This document shows, piece by piece, positions 48,718-59,074 of a DNA stretch of 64,000 bases. The notes beneath the pieces are model-generated. The model searched no databases, was not told the DNA's origin, and was given only the letters and a program-made list of their open reading frames with translations. Each line of letters starts with the position of its first letter. The first letter of the stretch is position 1. The stretch comes from Vreelandella subterranea. Lineage in GTDB: Bacteria; Pseudomonadota; Gammaproteobacteria; Pseudomonadales; Halomonadaceae. The stretch is from positions 62,001 through 126,000 of the forward strand of contig NZ_FOGS01000002.1 in the NCBI RefSeq assembly GCF_900111305.1, in the 5' to 3' direction. Position numbers and translations under genes: made by a program.

Positions 48718-50022
48718 ATGAGTGATGGCAAGAATATCGCCGTGATCGGGCTCGACGATTTCCATCGCCAGCTTCTGGAAGACGTACGTGGTGCCGACAA
48801 CTATTGTTTTCACGGCCTGATCCCCTACCACCATATCGTCAACCCCGATCGTTATCCCATTGAGGAGTTTCTGCACAGTGCCCAGCGGGAACTGTCGGAG
48901 ATTGAAGGCGGCGTGGACGCGATAATTGGCCACTGGGATTTTCCCACCACCAGCCTGCTCCCCTTGCTACAGGCGCAATTGGGGCTGAACGGCCCATCGC
49001 TGGAATCGGTACTGCTATGCGAAAACAAATATGCCACTCGCCTGGTCGGGGAAGAAATCATTCCCGAACTGTTGCCGCCGTTTGCGCTGGTCGACCCCCG
49101 TGATGATGCCGTAGCAGACGATCCACCGTTACCCTATCCCTTCTGGCTGAAACCGGTTGTGGCATTCTCCAGCACCCTTGGGTTCCGGGTGGATGGACGC
49201 GAAGATCTCAAACACGCCTTGCAGCAGATTCGCGCCGGTATCGACAAGTTCGCAGCCCCCTTCAACACGCTGATGCAACGCGCCCATTTGGGCCAGCGCC
49301 GCGCCTTGCTGAACGGCAAGTTCTGCATCGCCGAAGGCATCATAAGCGGACGCGGCACGACGGTGGAAGGCTATGTGCTAGACGGTGAGCCGCAAACCTA
49401 CGCGATTATCGACTCCCTGCGCGGGCCCAATCAGGTGAGCTTCGTCGGTTATCACTATCCGTCGGACCTGCCCGAAGAAGTAGGCCAGCGCATGGAAGAG
49501 GCCAGTTGCCGCATAGTAAGGCACCTGGGACTTCGTCATACACCCTTCAATATCGAGTTTTTATGGGACGAGGAACTCGACAAGCTACGTATTCTGGAGA
49601 TCAACCCGCGCATTTCCAAGTCCCACTCCCCCCTGTTCGCGCTGGTAGATGGCGCCTCTCACCACGAAGTGGCCATCGATGTGGCACTGGGTCGTGAACC
49701 TCGCTTCCGGCGCGGCGCAGGCCGCTGGCGCTATGCTGCCAAGTTCATGCCCCGGGTCTATGCCCCAGCTAGGGTTACCCGGGCCCCCACCGACGATGAC
49801 TTGGCAAGATTGCGTCAACGTTTCCCCGATGCGCTGTTTTTCAGCCATGTCCATGAAGGCATGGAGCTGTCCGACCTGCCCAACCAGGACAGTTACAGCT
49901 TCGAACTCGGCGACCTCTTCCTTGGAGGTAACAGCCGCGAGGAGTTGACCCGCCACTTTCATGAAGCCATGCAGATACTGGGCTTCAGGTTCTCACAACG
50001 CGTGGCTACCAACTATGAATGA
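48718..50022 (+). CDS. ATP-grasp domain ligase, substrate unknown
   Basis: It is 434 residues. ATP-grasp enzymes join a carboxylate to an amine or similar nucleophile through an acyl-phosphate. Seen: an N-terminal pre-ATP domain (NIAVIGLDDFHRQLL), the likely ATP lysine in PFWLKPVVAFSSTLGF, a glycine-rich turn ISGRGTTVEGYV, and the Mg-binding Glu and Asn in LRILEINPRISKSHS. The type resembles the biotin carboxylase/carnosine synthase group, but the substrate cannot be named. ATG at 48718 with GGAGG 5 nt upstream. Its stop lies 7 nt before the hydrolase start, so the two form an operon. Confidence 0.88.
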   Translation: MSDGKNIAVIGLDDFHRQLLEDVRGADNYCFHGLIPYHHIVNPDRYPIEEFLHSAQRELSEIEGGVDAIIGHWDFPTTSLLPLLQAQLGLNGPSLESVLLCENKYATRLVGEEIIPELLPPFALVDPRDDAVADDPPLPYPFWLKPVVAFSSTLGFRVDGREDLKHALQQIRAGIDKFAAPFNTLMQRAHLGQRRALLNGKFCIAEGIISGRGTTVEGYVLDGEPQTYAIIDSLRGPNQVSFVGYHYPSDLPEEVGQRMEEASCRIVRHLGLRHTPFNIEFLWDEELDKLRILEINPRISKSHSPLFALVDGASHHEVAIDVALGREPRFRRGAGRWRYAAKFMPRVYAPARVTRAPTDDDLARLRQRFPDALFFSHVHEGMELSDLPNQDSYSFELGDLFLGGNSREELTRHFHEAMQILGFRFSQRVATNYE

Positions 50023-50029
50023 GGTGATG

Positions 50030-52039
50030 ATGGAAGCCAAACATCGTGTACGTCAGCTCGAGCATGTCTCGATTCCCATGAGAGACGGAGTGGAACTGGC
50101 CGCCCGTATTTGGTTACCAGCAGACGCCGAACAGCATCCCGTACCAGCGATCCTTGAGTACATCCCCTACCGCAAGCGTGATTTCACCCGAACACGGGAT
50201 GCGACCATGCACCCCTGGTTTGCCGCCAACGGCTACGTCAGCGTACGGGTAGATCTTCGTGGCAGCGGCGATTCGAGCGGCGTGCTGAGTGACGAATACC
50301 TGCCACAAGAGCTTGACGACGGCGAGGCGGTGATCGACTGGCTAGCCTCACAACCCTGGTGCAATGGCCGTGTCGGCATGCTGGGCATCTCATGGGGCGG
50401 CTTCAATGGCCTGCAGATTGCTGCACGCCGTCCAAAGGCGCTTCAGGCGGTAGTGGCAGTGTCCGCCACCGACGACCGCTATGCGGACGATGTGCATTAC
50501 ATGGGCGGCTGCCTACTCGGCGACAATCTTTCCTGGGCATCGGTGATGTTCGCTTTCAACAGCCTGCCGCCGGATCCGCAGCTGGTCGGTTCTCAATGGC
50601 GAGACCTGTGGCATCAGCGCCTGGAAGGTAGCGGCCTATGGCTGGAGAAATGGTTGTCCCATCAGCAGCGCGACGCCTATTGGCAACACGGCTCCGTCTG
50701 CGAGAACTATGATGCTATCCGCTGTCCGGTCATGGCGGTCAGCGGGTGGGCGGACGGATATACCAACGCCGTCTTCCGGCTACTCGAGCATCTGAAGGTT
50801 CCCCGGCTCGGCCTGATCGGCCCCTGGAGCCACAAATATCCTCACCAGGGCGTGCCTGGTCCGGCCATCGCCTTTCAACAAGAACTACTACGCTGGTGGG
50901 ATCGCTGGCTCAAGGATCGCGACACTGGCATCGACCGCGAACCCAAACTGCGCGCCTGGGTACAGGACAGCATGCAACCCAGCGCCCATTACCGGCATCG
51001 TCCTGGTCGCTGGGTGGCTGAGCACCACTGGCCGTCTAGCAATGTGGTAACCTGGTCTTTTCGACTGGCCCCCGGGCGGCTGATCCAAAAGCAGGAGGAA
51101 CCTGAAGAAACCGCTGCGCTTACCGTGCAGTCACCTCTTAGCGTAGGTTTCTTTGCTGGCAAATGGTGCTCCTATGCCGCAGGCCCAGACTTACCCCATG
51201 ACCAGCGCGAGGAAGACGGTGGTTCGCTGGTGTTCGACAGCCAGCCTTTGGAACAGGATCTAACGCTGCTGGGCGCCCCGGAGGTAGACCTTGTGCTTGC
51301 CTGCGATAAGCCGGTCGGCATGGTTGCAGTGCGACTTTCGGACGTAGCGCCTGATGGCAAGGCTACCCGCTGTACCTATGGTCTGTATAACCTCAACCAC
51401 TGGGCCGGCCATGATCGCGCCCAGCCCCTGGTACCAGGCCAGCTCTACCGCATCCGGGTAAAACTCAACGATCTAGGTCAGGTATTCCCCGCCGGTCACA
51501 GCCTACGCTTGGCGGTATCCAGTTCCTATTGGCCCCTGGCTTGGCCATCACCAGAACCAAGCCAGTTAACCTTGCATACTCAGGAGTGTCGCCTGTGGCT
51601 GCCGACTCGCCAGCCGCAGCCAGAGGATGACGAAGTAGCCTTTGAAGCGCCGACCGCACCGACACCGCCGCCAGTAACCCAACTGGAACCTGGCGAACAC
51701 CGCTGGCTGATTCACCGGGATCTACAAACCAATCACTCTACCCTTGAAGTCATCAAGGACGAGGGGCGCTATCACCTTGAGGATATCGATCTGGTGATTA
51801 CTGATCGTACTCGGGAACTCTACTCACATGAAGGCGACGACTTCCAGTCGATACGCGGCGAGGTGGTGGCTGAGCGTCAACTACAGCGACAAGATTGGGA
51901 TGTACGCACCCGGACGCGCACTTTGCTCACGTCGGACAGCGAACGTTTCCTGATAGATGCTGAGCTGGATGCTTACGAGAACAACCGGCGAGTGTTTTCA
52001 CGCAACTTTTCAAAATCCATCCCAAGACGCTTTCTTTAA
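50030..52039 (+). CDS. CocE/NonD family hydrolase (X-Pro dipeptidyl-peptidase-like)
   Basis: It is 669 residues. The N-terminal alpha/beta-hydrolase part holds the triad: Ser in GISWGGFNG, Asp in SGWADGYTN, His in GPWSHKYPHQG; IPMRDGVELAARIWLP is the family opening. The middle to C-terminal part is the beta-sandwich (PVGMVAVRLSDVAPDGKATR), followed by an extra tail of about 130 residues (LITDRTREL-like, acidic and charged). Family members cleave amides or esters, such as cocaine esterase, acylases and X-Pro peptidases. Start among ATGs 50015, 50027 and 50030; GAGG spacing favours 50030. Paired with the ATP-grasp gene, suggesting an amide made and broken. Confidence 0.9.
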   Translation: MEAKHRVRQLEHVSIPMRDGVELAARIWLPADAEQHPVPAILEYIPYRKRDFTRTRDATMHPWFAANGYVSVRVDLRGSGDSSGVLSDEYLPQELDDGEAVIDWLASQPWCNGRVGMLGISWGGFNGLQIAARRPKALQAVVAVSATDDRYADDVHYMGGCLLGDNLSWASVMFAFNSLPPDPQLVGSQWRDLWHQRLEGSGLWLEKWLSHQQRDAYWQHGSVCENYDAIRCPVMAVSGWADGYTNAVFRLLEHLKVPRLGLIGPWSHKYPHQGVPGPAIAFQQELLRWWDRWLKDRDTGIDREPKLRAWVQDSMQPSAHYRHRPGRWVAEHHWPSSNVVTWSFRLAPGRLIQKQEEPEETAALTVQSPLSVGFFAGKWCSYAAGPDLPHDQREEDGGSLVFDSQPLEQDLTLLGAPEVDLVLACDKPVGMVAVRLSDVAPDGKATRCTYGLYNLNHWAGHDRAQPLVPGQLYRIRVKLNDLGQVFPAGHSLRLAVSSSYWPLAWPSPEPSQLTLHTQECRLWLPTRQPQPEDDEVAFEAPTAPTPPPVTQLEPGEHRWLIHRDLQTNHSTLEVIKDEGRYHLEDIDLVITDRTRELYSHEGDDFQSIRGEVVAERQLQRQDWDVRTRTRTLLTSDSERFLIDAELDAYENNRRVFSRNFSKSIPRRFL

Positions 52040-52059
52040 ATCATTGCGGTCCATGAACG

Positions 52060-52089
52060 AAAAACGCACCGCCTGGGCGGTGCGTTTTT
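52060..52089. terminator. Bidirectional terminator between the CocE-type gene and lpxC
   Basis: AAAAACGCACCGCC (52060-52073) and GGCGGTGCGTTTTT (52076-52089) form a perfect 14-bp stem with A and T runs on each side. It closes both the hydrolase operon and the convergent lpxC transcript. Confidence 0.92.
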
Positions 52090-52115
52090 GGGAGATCCAT
52101 CCAGCAAGGCTAGCA

Positions 52116-53027
52116 CTACGCCATGGCAGGTGCCGAGTAGGAAATCGGTGCAACCGCTTTTTCTTCTTCAAAGGTGACAATTTCATAGGCATCGGGCTGA
52201 GCAAGTAACTCGCGACACAGTTGATTGTTCAATGCGTGGCCCGACTTAACACCACGGAACTCGCCAATCAGGCTATGCCCCAACTGGTACAGGTCACCAA
52301 TGGCATCCAGCACCTTGTGCTTGACAAACTCGTCTTCGTAGCGCAACCCGCCCTCGTTGACGATTCGATAGTCATCGACAACGATCGCATTATCCAGGCT
52401 TCCGCCTAATGCCAGGTTGTTAGAGCGCAAGAATTCAAGGTCGCGCATAAACCCGAAGGTACGCGCCCGGGAGACTTCTTTAACGAAGGAGGTCGTCGAA
52501 AAGTCGATCAGTGCCGTTTGCTTTTGCTGGTCGAACACCGGGTGATCAAAGTCGATGGCAAAGGAAACCTTGAACCCCTGATGGGGCAGGAAAGTCGCCT
52601 CTTTATCGTCTTCTGTCACGCTGACCGGACGCTTGATGCGAATAAATTTCTTGGCTGCTTCCTGCTCCAGAATACCCGCCGATTGAATCAGGAAGACGAA
52701 CGGGCTTGCACTGCCGTCCATGATAGGTACTTCTGGGGCGCTAACATCGACATACGCATTGTCGATGCCCAATCCAGCAAACGCCGACATCAAATGTTCG
52801 ACAGTCGCCACTTTGACACCCTGATAGCTGAGTGCAGTACACAGCTTGGTATCTTCAACCAACGCTGCGCGGGCAGGCACCTGGGCCATTGGCTCCAGGT
52901 CCGTTCTGACAAACACAATCCCCGTATTAGCGGGCGCCGGACGCAAAGCCATATGAACTTTCTTACCCGAGTGTAAACCCACTCCGGTGGCACGAATGAT
53001 ATTTTGTAAGGTGCGTTGTCTGATCAT
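52116..53027 (-). CDS. lpxC: UDP-3-O-acyl-GlcNAc deacetylase
   Basis: Committed zinc enzyme of lipid A synthesis. It is 303 residues. Zinc ligands are His in [13 protein letters not shown] (about 78), and His and Asp in [17 protein letters not shown] (about 237 and 241); the general-base Glu is in the first block, and the catalytic His is in [12 protein letters not shown]. The gene follows ftsZ as in E. coli. Its ribosome site is weak, a feature also of a tightly dosed enzyme. The C-terminal tail [15 protein letters not shown] is hydrophobic-ended, as needed for FtsH degradation in E. coli. Confidence 0.96.
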   Translation of the reverse strand: MIRQRTLQNIIRATGVGLHSGKKVHMALRPAPANTGIVFVRTDLEPMAQVPARAALVEDTKLCTALSYQGVKVATVEHLMSAFAGLGIDNAYVDVSAPEVPIMDGSASPFVFLIQSAGILEQEAAKKFIRIKRPVSVTEDDKEATFLPHQGFKVSFAIDFDHPVFDQQKQTALIDFSTTSFVKEVSRARTFGFMRDLEFLRSNNLALGGSLDNAIVVDDYRIVNEGGLRYEDEFVKHKVLDAIGDLYQLGHSLIGEFRGVKSGHALNNQLCRELLAQPDAYEIVTFEEEKAVAPISYSAPAMA

Positions 53028-53163
53028 GGGCAGTGGTCGAACTCTAATAACGGGGATAACCGCAAGGGATGAAAGTTATCAAACAGTGTTCACTTTAACA
53101 GCAAACGAGAATTTTGACCAATAAAACTCTCGTTTGTCGGTAGCATGAACCTGATAGCTTGTA

Positions 53164-54336
53164 TCAATCCGCCTGGCGGCGCAGGAACGCGGGAATGTCA
53201 AGATAATCGTCAGCATCCGCAGCGCGACGCTTTTCAGGGCGTGCAGGCGTGCTTTCCGCAGCTTCGGCACGGCTGCTTGCCTGCTGGCGCATTACCGTGG
53301 GCTGCTGCAGCTTGCGGTAATCTGCCGAGGTTTCAGCCGCACGGCGAGCCGGTTCACGGGTTGCCGCTTTCGGCTGACCACCGTCCAAGCCTGCCGCCAC
53401 GACTGTGACACGCAGCTCGTCGGACATTTCCATGTCGATGGAAGTTCCCACGACGATCGTCGCTTCCTGGGAGGCAAATTCCTGTACCGTGGCACCCACG
53501 TCGTTGAACTCACCAATCGAGAGGTCTGGACCGGCTGTGATGTTGACCAGGATGCCGCGCGCACCGTGCAGATCGATATCTTCCAGCAGCGGGCTGCGAA
53601 TGGCCTTTTCGGCGGCTTCACGAGCACGGTTCTCACCAGTCGCACCGCCGGTGCCCATCATCGCCATGCCCATCTCGGACATCACCGTGCGCACGTCGGC
53701 AAAGTCGACGTTGATAATGCCCGGGCTGGTAATCAGCTCGGCAATGCCCTGGACAGCGCCCAGCAGCACATCGTTGGCTGCGCTGAAGGCGGTCAACAAG
53801 GTGGCGTTTTTGCCCAGCACAGAAAGCAGTTTCTCGTTGGGAATGGTGATCAGCGAATCCACATGCTCCGAGAGCTCTTTCATGCCCTCTTCTGCCGCGC
53901 GCATACGCTTGGGCCCTTCAAACGGGAAGGGGCGCGTCACGACCGCCACCGTCAGAATGCCCAATTCCTTGGCCACCTGCGCGACCACGGGTGCACCACC
54001 AGTGCCTGTACCACCGCCCATGCCAGCGGTGATGAAGACCATGTCAGCGCCGTTGAGAAGCTCAGCGATACGCTCACGATCTTCCATCGCTGCCTGACGG
54101 CCGACATCCGGGTTAGCGCCTGCTCCCAGGCCCTTGGTGATTTCCCCGCCAAGCTGCAGAACCGTCTTGGCGGATACCCGCTTTAACGCCTGAGCATCGG
54201 TATTGGCGCAGATGAACTCGACGCCTTCGATGTTGCTTTCGACCATGTGGTTGACAGCGTTGCCACCACCGCCGCCAACGCCAACCACTTTGATGACCGC
54301 ACTGCTCGAGGGTGCGCTATCTACCAATTCGAACAT
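53164..54336 (-). CDS. ftsZ: Cell division GTPase FtsZ
   Basis: Forms the Z-ring. It is 390 residues. [16 protein letters not shown] nucleotide loop, tubulin signature [17 protein letters not shown]7 loop with [11 protein letters not shown], then a linker of about 60 variable residues and the conserved C-terminal peptide [13 protein letters not shown] for FtsA/ZipA binding. Start at 54336 (MFELVDSAP) with AGGAG 9-10 nt upstream; the frame is open for 90 codons further, across the ftsA end, not coding. Confidence 0.98.
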   Translation of the reverse strand: MFELVDSAPSSSAVIKVVGVGGGGGNAVNHMVESNIEGVEFICANTDAQALKRVSAKTVLQLGGEITKGLGAGANPDVGRQAAMEDRERIAELLNGADMVFITAGMGGGTGTGGAPVVAQVAKELGILTVAVVTRPFPFEGPKRMRAAEEGMKELSEHVDSLITIPNEKLLSVLGKNATLLTAFSAANDVLLGAVQGIAELITSPGIINVDFADVRTVMSEMGMAMMGTGGATGENRAREAAEKAIRSPLLEDIDLHGARGILVNITAGPDLSIGEFNDVGATVQEFASQEATIVVGTSIDMEMSDELRVTVVAAGLDGGQPKAATREPARRAAETSADYRKLQQPTVMRQQASSRAEAAESTPARPEKRRAADADDYLDIPAFLRRQAD

Positions 54337-54370
54337 AAGCCCCGTCTCCTGAACCGCGCTTGCGGCCCTG

Positions 54371-55660
54371 TCAGAAATTTCCTTTGAACCAGCCTTTGAT
54401 TCTTGCCAGCGCTGCACTGCCATCCTTGACGTCACGCCGGGAGACGTCAGTACGCCCCTTGTGTACAGGGATGACTCCCCGTTGACTTTCTCGACCATGC
54501 CCATGGCGGGATTCCTGCAATGCATAATGCAGTAAACCCACACCCGTTGCATAGATAGGGTTGCGTACGACGTCTGACAACCCTTTGACATTTTGCGGGC
54601 ACGCAATACGAACGGGCATATGAAAAATCTCTTCTGCCAGCTCGCCCACGCCTTCCATACGTGACGTACCGCCGGTCAGCACAATACCGGCAGCGACCAT
54701 GTCCTCATAGCCGCTGCGACGCAGCTCGTCTCTGACCAGCGTAAAAAGCTCCTCATAGCGTGGCTCAACCACTTCGGCCAGGGCCTGCCGGGAAAGATCC
54801 CGAGCTGGCCTGTCACCAACGCTAGGTACCTTGATCATTTCATCGCTTGCCGCCAGTTGCGTCAGGGCGCAAGCATATTTCACCTTGATCTCTTCGGCGT
54901 GCTGTGTAGGCGTCCGCAACGCCATGGCAATATCGTTGGTGACCTGATCGCCCGCGATCGGAATCACCGCCGTATGACGAATGGCGCCTTCGGTGAATAT
55001 CGCCATATCGGTCGTTCCACCGCCAATATCGACCATGCAAACACCCAGCTCGCGCTCGTCCTCGGTCAATACTGCCATGCTGGACGCCAACTGCTCGAGG
55101 ATAATGGCATCCACATCCAAACCACAGCGACGCACACACTTTTCAATGTTCTGCACCGCATTGAGCGCCGCGGTTACCAGATGGACCTGGGCCTCAAGGC
55201 GGACTCCCGACATTCCCAGGGGTTCACGAATGCCGCCCTGAGCGTCGATCGAGAACTCCTGCGGCAGTACATGCAGAACCCGCTGCCCTTCTGAAACAGC
55301 CCGGGCACGGGCCGAGTCAATCACTCGCTCGATATCCGAGGGCGTCACTTCGCGTTCTTTGATGGCCACCACGCCATCGGAATTCATTGACTTGATATGG
55401 CTGCCAGCAACGCCGACATAGACAGAATGAATGTCGCAGCCCGCCATCAACTCGGCTTCTTCAACGGCGCGCTGAATCGACTGTACGGTCGATTCGATAT
55501 TAATGACCACACCGCGTTTCATGCCCCGGGACGGGTGAGAGCCAATACCCGCAATTTCAATTCCACCATCGTCGGTTGGTTGACCGACGATCGCGACGAC
55601 CTTGGACGTTCCAATGTCCAGCCCGACCACCATGTTGGATGCGTTGGGTGAGCCTGCCAT
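54371..55660 (-). CDS. ftsA: Cell division protein FtsA
   Basis: Actin-like protein that tethers FtsZ to the membrane. It is 429 residues. [16 protein letters not shown] (phosphate 1), [14 protein letters not shown] (phosphate 2), [16 protein letters not shown] (adenosine), the SHS2 inserted domain between, and a C-terminal amphipathic helix [13 protein letters not shown] for membrane binding. Separated from ftsQ by 299 bp, so probably with its own promoter, and from ftsZ by 34 nt. Confidence 0.97.
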   Translation of the reverse strand: MAGSPNASNMVVGLDIGTSKVVAIVGQPTDDGGIEIAGIGSHPSRGMKRGVVINIESTVQSIQRAVEEAELMAGCDIHSVYVGVAGSHIKSMNSDGVVAIKEREVTPSDIERVIDSARARAVSEGQRVLHVLPQEFSIDAQGGIREPLGMSGVRLEAQVHLVTAALNAVQNIEKCVRRCGLDVDAIILEQLASSMAVLTEDERELGVCMVDIGGGTTDMAIFTEGAIRHTAVIPIAGDQVTNDIAMALRTPTQHAEEIKVKYACALTQLAASDEMIKVPSVGDRPARDLSRQALAEVVEPRYEELFTLVRDELRRSGYEDMVAAGIVLTGGTSRMEGVGELAEEIFHMPVRIACPQNVKGLSDVVRNPIYATGVGLLHYALQESRHGHGRESQRGVIPVHKGRTDVSRRDVKDGSAALARIKGWFKGNF

Positions 55661-55959
55661 GAGTCGGGAAATCTCCTTGTCGGCTTAAATAAAAAAACAA
55701 TTAACGTTCAATTCTACATGGGCACTAGTTAATAAGAGTGCCAACTTGTGTCTTTGCAATGCTGATCAATGAGCCAACTTAACCGGCAATATTAACATTT
55801 ATAATTGACGATTGGCTCATAGTATAGAAACAATTAGCGCATTACGACTAGTCAATCATCACAATAGTCGCCTTCAAAGCGAAATAAAACCCCATTCGCG
55901 CGGTTTTCATCGACAGCGACTGCTTACTTTACACCGCTAAACGCCCTTTCATCGACGTG
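55661..55959. promoter_or_regulatory. AT-rich ftsQ-ftsA intergenic region with two inverted repeats
   Basis: No gene is seen in these 299 bases. The stretch 55685-55860 is markedly more AT-rich than its neighbours. Two perfect inverted repeats stand out: GGCACT/AGTGCC (55721-55742, 10-nt spacer) and ATGAGCCAA/TTGGCTCAT (55769-55820, 34-nt AT-rich spacer). In many gammaproteobacteria ftsQ, ftsA and ftsZ are packed tightly, so this gap probably holds the main ftsAZ promoter. I cannot place a confident -35/-10 pair. Confidence 0.45.
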
Positions 55960-56673
55960 TTACTCTTTTTGCACATCAAATTCACTTTCTCCATGCCAGG
56001 CCACCGCCACCCCATTGGGGTAGCGTAAATCGATATAACGGATGCGCTCGCTTAAACGGCTCAATTCCCGCTGCCAGGAAGCATTTAAACGCGCCAACCG
56101 AACTTGATGTTGACGACGCCCCAACATAACCCAGGTGCTATCATTTAACTGTAACCGCCAGGCGCCACGCGGCTCTAGGCGCAACTGCGTTAACCGTAAA
56201 TCCAGCCCTGCGAAATGCGGAGTTAATTGGTGATAATAATCCAGCACTTCTTTACTGCTACCGGAGGGGCCAGCCATATCGGGCAACCCCTTGGGCGCTT
56301 CCATTGGGGCGAATGCAAAGGCCTCACCTTCTGCGTTAAGCAAAAAGTCGTCATTCCAGCGGGCCACCGGGGTTTGCTCAACCAACTCAAACACCAGCGC
56401 ATTGGGCCATTCACGCGTTATGCGTACTTCATTCAACCAGCCAATGCGCAATGCCCGTTGCCTCAACGCCCCCAGATCAGCAGATAACCACTGACTGTCT
56501 TCAACGACAGGTGCCAACTGGGTCCGTAGATAATCCGCATCGACATAGTCCCAGTCGCCCCGGATGGAGACACGTTCAATGGGACGATCAAGCCACAGCC
56601 AGAGCGCCTGACCACCCGCCACCAACAGCAGACCCAACATCAAACCACCCAACCAGGCCTGGCGTCTTTTCAT
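55960..56673 (-). CDS. ftsQ: Cell division protein FtsQ
   Basis: Bitopic inner-membrane protein of the FtsQLB complex. It is 237 residues, somewhat shorter than E. coli (276): short basic cytoplasmic start MKRRQAW, one membrane helix (LGGLMLGLLLVAGGQALWLWL), POTRA domain (PIERVSIRGDWDYVDADYLR), then the beta domain with VMLGRRQHQVRLARL and YIDLRYPNGVAVAW. The short tail explains the length. It overlaps ddlB by 4 nt. Confidence 0.93.
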   Translation of the reverse strand: MKRRQAWLGGLMLGLLLVAGGQALWLWLDRPIERVSIRGDWDYVDADYLRTQLAPVVEDSQWLSADLGALRQRALRIGWLNEVRITREWPNALVFELVEQTPVARWNDDFLLNAEGEAFAFAPMEAPKGLPDMAGPSGSSKEVLDYYHQLTPHFAGLDLRLTQLRLEPRGAWRLQLNDSTWVMLGRRQHQVRLARLNASWQRELSRLSERIRYIDLRYPNGVAVAWHGESEFDVQKE

Positions 56674-57611
56674 GAGGCGCTCTTTTGACCGGCCGTTTGC
56701 AGAATACGCATCACCAATTGATCAAAATCGATACCGGCATGGGCAGCCGACTGGGGTACAAGGCTGTGGTCGGTCATACCCGGCACGGTGTTGACTTCGA
56801 GTAACCAGAAGCGCCCCTCCCTGTCACGCATCACGTCAACGCGTCCCCACCCCTGCCCGCCCACGGCGGCAAATGCCTGTTGGCAGAGGGCCGCCAGCGC
56901 CGCCTCATCCTCTTGGGACAGGCCACACGGCAGGTGGTATTGCGTTGTATCGGTCAAGTATTTGGCTTCATAGTCGTAAAAACCACCCGGTACTTCAACG
57001 CGAATAGCGGGGAGCACTTGATCGTCTAACAGGCTCACCGTGTATTCATCGCCCTGGATGAATCGCTCCGCCATGACCCGCGCGTCGAAACGGGCGGCAT
57101 CATGATAGGCGGCTTCCAGGGCCGCCTGATCGTCGACAATGCTGATGCCAAGGGTCGATCCCTCATGGACGGGTTTGACAATCAGCGGCAGACCAAGCTG
57201 CGCGACCACCCCGGGCCAGTCAGCATCCGCATGGAGCATGATGCTTTCCGGCGTTGGCAACGCCAGGGCATGCCATACCTGCTTGGTGCGCTGCTTATCC
57301 ATCCCCAGTGCCGACGCCAGGACACCACTGCCCGTATAGGGAATGCCCAATAGCTCAAGCGCCCCCTGTAGGGTACCGTCTTCGCCGCCGCGACCATGCA
57401 GCGCAACAAAAACCGCTGTGGGGGCCAGTCTTTCCAGGCCGACCAAACCACCCTCGCGGGGGTCATAGCCCTGGACATTCACGCCCTGGCGTTCCAGCGC
57501 CGCGATAATCGCCGCACCGCTCTTCAAGGACACTTCACGCTCGGCAGACTGACCGCCGTAGATGACGACAACACGCTCAAGGAATAGGGGTTCAGAGTTG
57601 CGTCCGCTCAC
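56670..57611 (-). CDS. ddlB: D-alanine--D-alanine ligase B
   Basis: It makes the D-Ala-D-Ala dipeptide for peptidoglycan. It is 313 residues of ATP-grasp fold: [52 protein letters not shown] with the ATP lysine, and [18 protein letters not shown] with metal-binding Glu and Asn. GTG start at 57611 overlapping the murC stop by 4 nt. The dcw position decides DdlB over DdlA. Confidence 0.96.
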   Translation of the reverse strand: MSGRNSEPLFLERVVVIYGGQSAEREVSLKSGAAIIAALERQGVNVQGYDPREGGLVGLERLAPTAVFVALHGRGGEDGTLQGALELLGIPYTGSGVLASALGMDKQRTKQVWHALALPTPESIMLHADADWPGVVAQLGLPLIVKPVHEGSTLGISIVDDQAALEAAYHDAARFDARVMAERFIQGDEYTVSLLDDQVLPAIRVEVPGGFYDYEAKYLTDTTQYHLPCGLSQEDEAALAALCQQAFAAVGGQGWGRVDVMRDREGRFWLLEVNTVPGMTDHSLVPQSAAHAGIDFDQLVMRILQTAGQKSAS

Positions 57612-59074
57612 AGGTCTACCTCATTTAATGCCAACTGGGCTTGCGCCAGGCGCAGTGAGATACCGCCGACATCACCGGCGCCCTGGGTAATCAAAATATC
57701 GCCGGGGCGCAGCACGTGGCTTAACAGATTGGGCAATTCATGCTTGTGCTCGACAAACAGCGGATCAACCTCGCCTCGCTGACGAATCGAACCCGCCAGC
57801 GTGCGGCCTTCTGCCCCGGGAATCACCGCCTCGCCGGCGCTGTAAACGTCCAACAGCACAAGCGTATCCACCTGGGAAAGCACCCGGACAAAATCCTCGT
57901 ATAAATCACGCGTGCGGCTGTAACGATGCGGCTGATAAAGCATCACCAGGCGCCGCTCAGGCCAACCTGCCCGAACCGCCTGGATGACCATATCCACTTC
58001 CCGGGGGTGGTGTCCATAATCATCCACCAGCATGACATCCCCCCCCGCCGGGCTGGGATAATGGCCATGCACCTGGAAGCGACGCCCCACGCCCGCAAAG
58101 TTCGCCAGGGCACGAGTGATCGCCGCATCACTGACACCGGCATCGGTGGCCACCACAATCGCCGCCATGGCGTTCAATGCATTGTGCCGTCCAGGCATGG
58201 CCAGCCGGATGGGTAGCGGGTCGGCATCACCGGGACGCAACGCGGTAAACGACACCTCGCCCCCTTGCTGCTCAAAATCGATGATTCGGTAGTCGGCATC
58301 CTCGTCGAACCCGTAGGTGACAAACTGGCGTTTCACCTGATCACAGAGCTCGCGCACATTGGCATCATCGATGCAGAGCACTGCAAGCCCGTAAAAGGGC
58401 AGATTATGAAGAAATTCGACAAACGTGCTTTTAAGGCGCGAGAAATCACCACCGTAGGTTGCCATGTGGTCAGCATCGATATTGGTGACGATGGACACCA
58501 TCGGCTGCAGGTGCAGGAATGACGCGTCGGACTCATCGGCCTCGGCCACCAGATAATCACCCTCACCCAGCCTTGCATTGACACCCGCGCTGGTCAGCTT
58601 GCCGCCGATCACGAAGGTTGGGTCAAGGCCGCCCTCGCCCAGTATCGTTGCCGTCAAGCTGGTGGTTGTGGTCTTGCCATGGGTACCAGCCACCGCAATG
58701 CCATGGCGAAAGCGCATCAGCTCGGCGAGCATTTCAGCGCGGCGCACCACCGGTACGCGGTGATCGTGGGCCCAGCGAATTTCTGGATTCGTCGGATCAA
58801 TGGCGCTCGATACAACCACGACATCCGCCCCAAACACGTTTGCCTCGGCGTGACCAATCGATATGCTGACACCGCACTGGCTCAAACGCTCGGTAACAGG
58901 CGAAGGTTTTAAATCACTGCCGCTGACAGCGTATCCCTGGTTGGCTAGCACCTCCGCGATGCCGCACATCCCGGCACCGCCGATGCCGACGAAATGAATG
59001 CGCCGGATGCGACGCATGCCGCGACCATTGGGGGGGGGCGTTGCTGATGCTGCCTTGGTTTCAGAATGGGTCAC
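57608..59074 (-). CDS. murC: UDP-N-acetylmuramate--L-alanine ligase
   Basis: First peptide-adding ligase of peptidoglycan. It is 488 residues. [23 protein letters not shown] loop [26 protein letters not shown], and [13 protein letters not shown] with the C-terminal domain [17 protein letters not shown] chose the GTG at 59074 (VTHSETKAA): GGAG is 7 nt upstream and the start overlaps the murG stop. A run of nine C (plus-strand G, 59030-59038) encodes PPP in codons 13-15; a later ATG at 59017 (MRRIRR) lies beyond it and could start a shorter protein. Confidence 0.95.
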   Translation of the reverse strand: MTHSETKAASATPPPNGRGMRRIRRIHFVGIGGAGMCGIAEVLANQGYAVSGSDLKPSPVTERLSQCGVSISIGHAEANVFGADVVVVSSAIDPTNPEIRWAHDHRVPVVRRAEMLAELMRFRHGIAVAGTHGKTTTTSLTATILGEGGLDPTFVIGGKLTSAGVNARLGEGDYLVAEADESDASFLHLQPMVSIVTNIDADHMATYGGDFSRLKSTFVEFLHNLPFYGLAVLCIDDANVRELCDQVKRQFVTYGFDEDADYRIIDFEQQGGEVSFTALRPGDADPLPIRLAMPGRHNALNAMAAIVVATDAGVSDAAITRALANFAGVGRRFQVHGHYPSPAGGDVMLVDDYGHHPREVDMVIQAVRAGWPERRLVMLYQPHRYSRTRDLYEDFVRVLSQVDTLVLLDVYSAGEAVIPGAEGRTLAGSIRQRGEVDPLFVEHKHELPNLLSHVLRPGDILITQGAGDVGGISLRLAQAQLALNEVDL

